NCBI GenBank assembly: GCA_023375785.1
Contig: SZWC01001190.1
Location: forward strand, 91,802 to 155,801
DNA length: 64,000 bases
Source: Penium margaritaceum
Taxonomy: Eukaryota > Streptophyta > Zygnematophyceae > Desmidiales > Peniaceae
Direction of reading: 5' to 3'
The position numbers and the translations under genes are program-made. The notes beneath the pieces were generated by a model, which searched no databases, was not told where the DNA came from, and was given only the letters and a program-made list of their open reading frames with translations. Of the stretch, positions 55,808 through 64,000 are shown piece by piece (positions within the stretch are counted from its first letter, which is position 1; every line of letters starts with the position of its first letter).

Positions 55808-56166
55808 GGTGAGATCCTTGTGTGCTAGCCATGGACACGTGGAAATTCTCCATGGGATTGTAGGTTATATGACCACTAGGAGTGTGCCATGAGAGTATTC
55901 TTTAGCTCTCTAGATTGTGTGTGACTGTTCATCCTGATTCCTAGGCTGATTTCCTCTCTTGTGAGAGATTGTGGAATCTAGTGAATGAGCCTTAGCCTCC
56001 ATGGCTAAGTGGTGTGGCTTGTGAGAGGGCTGACTTGCCCAAGCTCTAGCTCTATATGTACTTCATTATTTTGAGTGATTTAACAACCATTCTTTAGCAC
56101 AACTGATGCCCTTTCAGTCCCACATGCTCACTACTCCAAGGCTCCCTCTCTCCTTCGGTTCCAACA
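55808..56166 (+). repeat. Partial 5' LTR of copy R
   Basis: The primer-proximal half of a family-1 LTR, from the GGTGAGATCCTTGTGTGC block to the terminus GGTTCCAACA, adjoining a primer-binding site. The first half of the LTR is not seen; P2 abuts instead. Confidence 0.85.
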
Positions 56167-56545
56167 TTTGATATCAAAGCCAAGTTTTGCCAGTTTCAGC
56201 CAGCACAGGTAGTCACTTTGAAAGTGATGGATAAGATTCATACTTTGATAAAACTTGAGGATAGACCACCACATTGTCAAGTTCGCATGACAAGCTTTTC
56301 AACGAGTTCAAGATTGCAAAGATCCAACACTCGGATTGAGAGTTATGCTCAAAACAAATTCGGCTAGTGCTAAACTCTTCTCGATGAGAAAGACTATCGT
56401 CTTGTGATGACCATAACTCTCTCATTTTTTATCAAATTTGAAAAGTGGCACATGCAAATTGTATGGGGAAAACGCCGTTTACAAAGCTTTCCATTGTTGT
56501 AAAAGTTTTTAATTCCATTCATTCGTTTGGGAGAAATGCCATTTA

Positions 56546-57093
56546 TGTTGGATCTGGAGGAGAGAGGGAGCCTTGGAGCAGCGAGCATGTGGGACTAAAA
56601 GGGCATCACTTGTGCTGAAGAATGGTTGTTGAATCACTCAAAATGATGGAGTACATATAGAGCTAGAGCTTGGGCAAGTCAGCCCTCTCACAAGCCACAC
56701 CACTTAGCCATGGAGGCTAAGGCTCACACACTAGAGTCCACAATCTCACACAAGGGAGGAAATCAGCCTAACAATCAGGCTGACCATTCACACACGACCT
56801 AGAGAGCTAGATAATGCTCTCATGGCACACTCCTAGTGGTCACATCACCCACAAACCCATGGAGAATCGCCATGTGTCCATGGCTAGCACATAAGGATCT
56901 CACATCACCTAAAAAGTAAGGAGAGGTACCTTTATCCTAGTCAGCACACTCTGACAAGGCAATCCTAAGACCAAGGCCCTTTTTGGATATTTCTCCCATC
57001 AGGTCTTGACCTTGGACCTCTTGCCTTTTTCTTTTCTCAGGCTAAAACATGGAGCCATCACCCAGGGCCACCCTGACATCGGCGGTCCATGAC
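56546..57093 (-). repeat. Partial 3' LTR of copy Q
   Basis: Begins TGTTGGATCT and follows the family-1 LTR for about 548 bp before joining RT sequence. It pairs with 61413-62149; both share the CACCCAGGGCCACC variant. Confidence 0.9.
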
Positions 57094-59860
57094 CTCAGAA
57101 GAGAGCGTGATTTGCGATCACGCATGATCTCGATGCCAAGGAAGTATGACACCTCCCCGAGATTAGACATCTGGAAGTGCTCCTGCATTGCCTCCTTGAA
57201 CTCCTGCAGTGCAGACATGCTGTTAGAAAGGAGGAGCATGTCATCCACATAGACAATGATGATGAGGATCTCATGCTCATGCTGCCAGCGATACACGCTG
57301 TAGTCACACTCGCTGCGCTCAAACCCCATGCACTGCAACGCCGCATCCAACTTCTGGTTCCAAGCACGCGACGCTTGCTTGAGGCCGTACAATGACTTCT
57401 GCAGCTTGCAAACCAGGTGCTCTTGGCCATCCATGACGAACCCCTCAGGCTGCTCCATGTAGATCTCCTCCTCCAAGTCACCATTCAAGAATGCCGTCTT
57501 GATATCCATGTGGTGAACCTTGAAGTCCTCAGCTGCTGCATAAGAGAGGAGCGTGCGCACAGAGGCAAACTTTGCAACAAGGACAAAAGTTTCTATGTAG
57601 TCGATGCCCTCCTGCTGCGAGTAGCCCTTGGCGACCAGCCTTGCATTGCACTTTTCCAGGTTACCATCTGCTCCCCGCTTCTTCTTGAACACCCATTTGC
57701 ACTTGATCACCTTACGTCCAGGTGGACGCTCAGTTAGCTCCCACGTGCCGTTGTCCAGCTCTGACTATATCTCTTGCTGCACGGCTTGCGCCCTATCTGC
57801 TGCATCCGGTGAAGCCATGGCCTCCTTGTATGACGTTGGCTCATCTGAATCTGCTGCAACAGTGATATTCATCTGTTCTGGTTTCTGCAGCATCCAGAAA
57901 TGGCCGTGCTCACCAGGCTTGTAACGTACCATAACAGGGTACCTGCGACCTGGTGCTGGAGCGTTAGCGGGCGGCTGGCGCGGTGCTGCTGGCACAACTG
58001 CTGCTGGTGGTGGTGCTACATCTCCCTCCTCTGCTTCGTTGGTGAGGCTGCTGTATCTGCTGCATCAGACATGGGAGAGTAGAGTGATTCTCCCTCTGTC
58101 ACAGTAGAGGAAGGATCGGGAGAGAGTAAGTTAGGAAGGATTTTTGCTCCCACTGTCTCGTCAGCTGCTGGTTCTGCTGTCTCTTCACAGACAATTTTGG
58201 TGCCAACGTTGCTCTCATCGAAGACGACATCCCTGGAGATGATGACGTGGCTTGTATCCCTCTTGTAGAGGCGATAGGCCTTGCTTGCCACGTTGTAGCT
58301 AATCATCAGCATCTTTGCATTCTTTGCATCCCATTTCTGCCACTTCTCCTTGGGCACGTGCATCTGCGTCGGGCTGCCAAATGCTCGGAGATGACCCACG
58401 CTCGGTTTCTTGCCGAACTACGCCTCGTACGGCGTCATCTGCTCCAGCGCCTTAGTTGGACTGCGGTTTTTTATGTAGACCACACTGCTCACTGCTTCAG
58501 CCCAGAAGTCGTAGGTCAGCCGAGCTGCGTACAGCATGGAGCGCGCCGACTCCACAATGGTACGGTTTGCGCGTTCTGCTAGACCGTTCTGCTGTGGCGA
58601 GTACGGCGTGGTACGCTGCGCCTTGATGCCAGCTGCTACGAGGTAGTCCTAGAACTCCTTACTCAGGTACTCTCCACCGCGATCGCTACGCAGTGCCTTG
58701 ATCTTCTTGCTAGTCTGGTTCTCCACCATGGCCTTGAACTCCTTGAACCTGTCAAAGCATTGGTCCTTGGAAAGAAGGAAGTACACAGCAGAGTAACGGC
58801 CGAAATCATCTATAAAGGTCAAGAAATACCTAGAGCCTCCAAAGCTCTGGGTCTGCATCGGTCCGCACAAGTCAGTGTAGACCAGCTCCAACACCTCCTT
58901 CGCACGCTCCCCTGCTCCAGAGAACGCCTCCCGGTGCTGCTTACCCTCCAAACAGCCGATGCACAACTGCTGCTCAAAGTTAGAGATGGTAGGCAGGTCA
59001 CGCACCATCTGCTTTGCTTGAAGCTGCTGCAAGGGGCGCATGCCGATGTGGCCATAGCGCACATGCCAGATCTCCCCATCTGTTGCCTGCACCAGTGCTG
59101 CAAGACTCTGCTCATGCGAGATCTTGGTTGCCCCCAGCAAGCGGTACATGTCGCCTTCCTTCACCGACCTGGCCAACTCCAATCTTGTTTCCTTGTCGAG
59201 GATGTAGCCATAGTCGTCGTCAAGGACGACTCGCAGTCCTCTGTTGGTGAGAGAGGACACTGAGAGAAGATTGAACGCAGCATTAGGTACGTACAGCACG
59301 CCATGGAACACTCCCACTTCAATGCCACGCGGGGTCTCCAACCACATCTCCACAATCCCAATCCCTTCAGCATACACCACCTGATCATCACCCAAAGCGA
59401 TAGGACGGGGAGGGATGGACAGCAACTGCGTAAACCACTCCTTGTGGTACGTCAGACTCTTGGTACACCAAGAGTCTTTGTACCATGCCAGATCCGCCNA
59501 CTCGCAGTCCTGTGTTGGTGAGAGAGGACACTGAGAGAAGATTGAACGCAGCATTAGGTACGTACAGCACGCCATGGAACACTCCCACTTCAATGCCACG
59601 CGGGGTCTCCAACCACATCTCCACAATCCCAATCCCTTCAGCATACACCACCTGATCATCACCCAAAGCGATAGGACGGGGAGGGATGGACAGCAACTGC
59701 GTAAACCACTCCTTGTGGTACGTCAGACTCTTGGTACACCAAGAGTCTTTGTACCATGCCAGATCCGCCTTCTCCTTCTGCGACATGTCAGACTTCGCCA
59801 TGAAGAGGTGGTTGTGCACCTCCTTGGCCACGTTCATGTTGCCAAAATGGCGCACGCTGG
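57094..59860 (-). pseudogene. pol: pol of copy Q (protease, integrase, RT), broken
   Basis: Landmarks: protease ALGDDQVVYAEGIGIVEMW and DDDYGYILDKETRLELARS; integrase FIDDFGRYSAVYFLLS and RSDRGGEYLSKEF; RT with [36 protein letters not shown] and IIVYVDDMLLLSNSM. Conservation is close to that of H. Confidence 0.9.
59229..59769. other. Assembly join: single N at 59499 flanked by a 270-bp near-identical direct duplicate
   Basis: Bases 59229-59498 and 59500-59769 match with about one difference and meet at one N. No other copy has this protease segment twice. Unmerged contig overlap is the simplest reading. Confidence 0.87.
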
Positions 59861-59879
59861 TCTGGTTCTGCTGCTGCTG

Positions 59880-60786
59880 CTACTGGTGCTACTGAAGTTG
59901 CTGTGACTGCCACGGCTGTTGCTGTGGAGATTGCTATTTTTGTTGTTGCTGCTGCTGCTCCTTCTGGTCACTCTTGAACTTGAAGTACTCTTTCTTGTAG
60001 TGCCCCTCTTTCTGGCAATAATGGCACTTGCCCTTCTTCTTGCCTCTCTACTGCCCGGACTCCTGCTGCTGCTGGTTGCGTGAGTCCATCGCCATGAAAG
60101 CTGCTTCACTGCTACTGTTGCCGCCATTGCGTTTTGCGGCATTGCGACGCAGTTCCACCTTCACCAGGTGTGTACAGATGAAGTGGAGGTCGAGAGTTGG
60201 GTGGCACTCCAGCGTCTCTCGCACCGTGTCGTAGCTAGTTGAGGAAGATGAAGCGCGTCTCTTCCACAGGGTTGCCGGCCGATGTCAGCTGCTTCGCCAG
60301 CTCCTTTGCCCTGTCCAGGTACGCCTCCATCCCTTCACCACCCTGAATTTTCAGCGCCATCATCTTTTCCTCCAAAAGCATGAGGAATAGAGGATCCTTG
60401 CTCTCATACTTCTTGCACAATGTGTCCCACCCTCCCTTTACAATAGCCTTGTCACTCACGTATTGAAGATGCGGGTTGGAGATGGTATTGACAAGCAACC
60501 TGTAGGCCTGCCTGTCCTTCTTCTTCCACTCCTCATACGCCGGAATTGCAGTTGTAGATGAACTTGTATCTGCTGCACCTTTCTGCGGCATCTTCCCCGC
60601 CACCACCTGAGCTGCGGTGATGCCCTTTTCCTGTGGAGGCGGAGCGCGCTTGTCGCCGCTTACCACCTCCCACAAGCCCCTCTCCTCCAAAAGGAGGCGG
60701 GTACGGATCTTCCAAAACGTGAAGTAGGCGCGTCCTTCCAGCCTCTCCAAGGGCTGGGCTGCTGTTACCAGGCCTGCTACTGCCAT
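59880..60786 (-). pseudogene. gag: gag of copy Q, broken
   Basis: Starts MAVAGLVTAAQPLERLEGRA. Capsid landmarks are FTFWKIRTRLLLEERGLWE and GGEGMEAYLDRAKELAKQL. The knuckle region lies near 59980-60030 and is followed by a CAG-rich tract. Confidence 0.9.
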
Positions 60787-61412
60787 TTTGAGCTTTGGTG
60801 ATGCTCAACGCTGCCCTTGGGTGGCGGCGCTACCCTTGCTTCTGCTGCTGCTTCTGCCAGAACTCTGTCTGACAGAAAATGGACTGTAGATGCTAGCAAA
60901 CTAGGAATTTGGAAAAACTGAGCCCACCACTAGAAAATTCAGCTCAAAACCTTTCAGATCGATTGGGGATTTTGAAAGATATGCCCTCTTGAGAACAGGG
61001 TATGCTTCTGCTCCTACTCCACCTCAGACCAGCCAGCTTGTAAACAGCGTTCCTCCCAAACGAATTGATGGAATGCAAATATGTTTGCACCAATGGAAAG
61101 CTTAGAAAAAACAGTACAATTCGCATATGCCACTTTTTAAATTTGACAGAGAAACGAGAGAGTTATGGTCATCACAAGGCGACAGTCTTACTCATAGAGA
61201 AGAGTGTAGTCCTGGCCGACCTCGTTTTGAGCATACCTCTCAATCCGACCGTTAGATCATCGCGATCGTGGGCTCGTTGGAAAGCTTGTCTTGCGAACTT
61301 GAAGATCCAGTGGTCGATCGTCAAATATGGTCAAGGTTTGAACCTAACCCGTCACTCTCAAAGTGACGGCCTGTGCTGGCTAAATCTGGCAGAATCTGGC
61401 TCTGATACCAAA

Positions 61413-62149
61413 TGTTGGATCTGGAGGAGAGAGGGAGCCTTGGAGCAGCGAGCATGTGGGACTGAAAGGGCATCACTTGTGCTGAAGAATGGTTGTTGAA
61501 TCACTCAAAATGATGGAGTACATATAGAGTTAGGGCTTGGGCAGTCAGCCCTCTCACAAGCCACACCACTTAGCCATGGAGGCTAAGGCTCACACACTAG
61601 AGTCCACAATCTCACACAAGGGACGAAATCAGCCTAACAATCACGCTGACCAGTCACACACAACCTAGAGAGCTAGAGAATGCTCTCATGGCACACTCCT
61701 AGTGGTCACATCACCCACAAACCCATGGAGAATCGCCATGTGTCCATGGCTAGCACATAAGGATTTCACCTCACCTAAAAAGTAAGGAGAGGTACCTTTA
61801 TCCTAGTCAGCACACTCTTACAAGGCAATCCTAAGACCAAGGACCTTTTTGGATATTTCTCCTATCAGGTCTTGACCCTGAACCTCTTGCCTTTTTCTTT
61901 TCTCAGGCTAAGGCATGGAGCCATCACCCAGGGCCACCCAGACATCGGCGGTCCATGACCCCTGAAACTTCGAAAATTCATATCTCCCAATCCGACCGTT
62001 GGATCGGCCTGAAACTTGGACTGTAGAAACTTTGCCACCTGATCTTTTCGATGGTGAAGACGGATCGATGATCGGAGCAGGTATCTGGAAGTTTCCTGGA
62101 ACTTGCTCCTGTGGATCTGAAATTGAGCCGGATGGCTCCTTTCCCAACA
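61413..62149 (-). repeat. 5' LTR of copy Q (737 bp)
   Basis: Complete family-1 LTR, TGTTGGATCT to TTTCCCAACA, next to TCTGGCTCTGATACCAAA, the complement of the primer-binding site. Leader sequence of R resumes after it. Confidence 0.93.
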
Positions 62150-62412
62150 GTTTACAAGCCGGCTGGTCTGACTTGGAGTAGGAGCAGAAGCATACCCTGC
62201 TTTCAAAATCCCCTATTGATGACCCTGTTTTATTGGTCGATCTGAGAGGTTTTGAGCTGCACTTTCCAGCGATGGGCTCCGTTTTTACGAATTCCGAGCC
62301 TGCTGGCATCTATAGTCCGTTTTCTCTCAGATAAATTCATAGCAAAAACTTTAGCAGAAGCAAGGGTAGGGCCGCCACCTACGGGCAACGTTGAGCATCA
62401 CCAAAGCTCAAA

Positions 62413-63370
62413 ATGGCAACAACATGCGTGCTCAAAGCAGCGTAGCCCTTGGAGAGGCAGGAAGGATGCATGAACATCACGTTTTGGAAGATCCGTACCC
62501 GCCTCCTTTTGGAGGAGAGGAGCTTGTGGGAGGTGGTGAGTGGCGACGAGCGGACTCCGCCATCTCAGGCAAAAGGTATCACTGTGTTGCAGGTGGTGGC
62601 CGGGAAGACGCCGCACAAACGTGTACTAGATGCAAGTTCATCTACAACTGCAGCACCGGCACATGAGGAGTGGAACAAGGACATGCAGGCTTACAGGCTG
62701 CTTGTCAACACCATCTCCAATCCGCATCTTCAGTATGTGAGTGACAATGCTACTGTAATAGAGGGATGGGACGCGTTATGCAAGAAGTATGAGAGCAACG
62801 ATCATGCATTTCCCATGGTTTTGGAGGAGAAGATGATGGCATTGAAAATGCAAGGTGGCGAAGGGATCGAGGCGTACTTGGACAGGGCAAAGGAGCGGGC
62901 AAAGCAGCTGAAAGCGGCCGGGAACCCTGTGGAAGAGACGTGCTTCATCCTCCTCTTCTTGAGGGGACTTCTAACGAGTTACGACACGGTGCGAGAGACA
63001 TTGGATTGCTAGCCGACTCTCCACCTAGACTTCATATGCACGTACCTGGTGGAGGTAGAACTGCATCGCAGTATAGCAAAGCGCAATGGAAGCGGCAGCA
63101 GTGAAGCAGCATTTGTTGCTACAAGCTTACGTAACTAGTAGCAACAGTACTCTGGACAGCAGAGAGGCAAGAAGAAATACAATTGCCACTAGTCCCACAT
63201 AGAGGGGCACTATAAGAAAGAGTATTTCAAGTTGTAGAGGGACCAGAAGGAGCAGCGCAGCTACAACAAAAGAAAGAATGTCCACAGCAGCAGCAGCAGC
63301 AGTCACAGCAGCGTCTGCAATAGTTGCAGCAGTAGAACCAAACCGGCGTGCGCCATTTTGGCAACATGAA
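62413..63370 (+). pseudogene. gag: gag of copy R, broken
   Basis: The ATG sits in the family context CTCAAAATGGCA. Recognisable parts are the FWKIRTRLLLEERSLWE block, AHEEWNKDMQAYRLLVNTIS and EAYLDRAKERAKQLKAAGNP. The zinc-knuckle region is eroded and a CAG-rich tract lies near 63280-63310. Confidence 0.85.
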
Positions 63371-63439
63371 TGTGGCCTAGGAAGTACGCGACCGTCTCTC
63401 CATTCCTCCTATACCGATTGTTTTAGGTGATGATTGGGT

Positions 63440-64000
63440 GGTGTTTGCGGAATGGATGGGCATTGTGGATCGGCCATTTGGAGGGGAAGCAATATCGCGA
63501 GGCCTTCTCTAGAGTAAAAGAGCGTGCAAAGGAGGTGCTGGAGCTGGTCGACACAGACTTGTGTGGCCCACAGCTTTGGAGGCTCTAGGTATTTTCTCAC
63601 CTTCATTGATAATTTCAGCTGTTACACCGTTGTGTACGTCTTTTCCTCCAAGGACCAGTGCTTTGACAGGTCGAAGGAGTTCAAGGCAATGGTGGAGAAC
63701 CAGACTTGCAAGAGGATCAAGGCGTTGCGCAGCAACCGTAGTGGAGAGTACCTGAGCAAGGAGTTCCAGGACTATCTCATAGCAGCTGGCATCAAGGCAC
63801 AGCGTACCACACCATACTCGTCGCAGCAAAACGGTGGAGCATAACGCCCCAACCGTACCATCGTTGAGTTGGCGCGTTCCATGCTGTCCGCGGCTCGGCT
63901 CACATATGACTTTTGGGCCGAAGCAGTGAGTACTGCGGTGTATATCAAGAACCGCAGTCCAACTAAGGTACTGTTGGACATGACACCGTACGAGGCGTCG
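63440..64000 (+). pseudogene. pol: Integrase part of copy R pol, broken, running off the edge
   Basis: Landmarks are [41 protein letters not shown] and the tail leading to the MTPYEA block at the window end. The protease region before it is much reduced compared with copy H. Confidence 0.82.

Larger units (their letters stand above)
56546..62149 (-). mobile_element. Copy Q: family-1 element inserted in the leader of R
   Basis: Minus-strand parts: 5' LTR 62149-61413, primer-binding site complement (ending 61412), leader (about 61411-60787), gag from 60786, protease and integrase (about 59860-58100), RT (about 57740-57094), and a partial 3' LTR (57093-56546). RNase H is not present. The flanks ATTTA (56541-56545) and GTTTA (62150-62154) are a four-of-five target duplicate, and the leader of R reads across the site. 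A 270-bp duplication around the N at 59499 lies in the protease region. It is broken about eight times and is younger than R. Confidence 0.92.
55808..64000 (+). mobile_element. Copy R: family-1 element, partial 5' LTR to integrase, split by Q, running off the right edge
   Basis: Plus-strand parts: partial 5' LTR (about 55808-56166), primer-binding site from 56167 (TTTGATATCAAAGCC), leader 56185-56545 continuing at 62150-62412 beyond copy Q, gag from 62413 (about to 63370), and integrase (about 63460-64000). The remainder lies past the window. The coding region is broken repeatedly. R is older than Q. Confidence 0.87.

Noticed and set aside
1-64000. CRISPR array, phage, bacterial operon or a new defence system
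   Set aside because: There are no spaced short repeats, ribosome-binding sites or operon-like gene runs. All repeated blocks are LTR-element parts.

Overview
The window looks like land-plant nuclear DNA from a draft assembly. It consists almost entirely of LTR retrotransposons of the Ty1/copia superfamily, stacked inside one another. I found no host protein-coding gene, rRNA, tRNA or CRISPR array. The plant assignment rests on UBN2-type copia gag proteins, a primer-binding site matching the usual plant initiator-tRNA-Met site, and the nesting itself. I cannot name the species.

Two copia families account for nearly everything. Family 1 (my label) has an LTR of about 737 bp that begins TGTTGGG and ends CCAACA in the coding direction. 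It is followed by a PBS (TTTGGTATCAGAGC-like), a leader of about 630 bp, gag with a CCHC knuckle, then protease, integrase, RT (YVDD) and RNase H, a GGCAAAGTGGGAGAT polypurine tract and the second LTR. Family 2 has a different gag-pol (YMDD RT), an AAGGGAGAGTT tract and an LTR starting TGTTGACC. All copies with assessable coding sequence are fossils with broken reading frames. Copy H is the best kept.

Layout, left to right: E1 (family 1, -, 1-2290) sits in the LTR of F (family 2, -, 2296-4677). B (family 1, -, 4678-17664) is split by A (family 1, +, 8154-14731, TSD GCTAC) and by an 825-bp TIR element (15959-16783). The right LTR of B is also the left LTR of G (family 1, -, 17055-36058). G is split by H (19172-25800, TSD CAGCC) and by I (29531-35780, TSD TGACC). 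A 171-bp orphan segment follows, then J (-, 36230-37523), an LTR piece O (+), and family-2 remnant P1 (+, 37862-39376). L (+, 39377-42529) sits in P1, and M (-, 42530-47813) sits in L. M joins N (+, to 53941) head to head. N carries a 761-bp solo LTR, S, with TSD CCTAT. Family-2 remnant P2 (+, 53942-55807) follows, then R (+, 55808 to the window end), which is split by Q (-, 56546-62149).

The nesting gives a relative order. F, P1 and P2 (family 2), together with B, G, L and R, are hosts and therefore older. A, H, I, M, Q and E1 came later. Four single N bases are each flanked by duplicated blocks of 233-270 bp, which look like unmerged contig overlaps rather than biology. I found no new biological system. 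The less routine items are the shared-LTR tandem pair, the head-to-head junction, the solo LTR that can be tied to family 2, the small TIR element and the N-flanked duplications.
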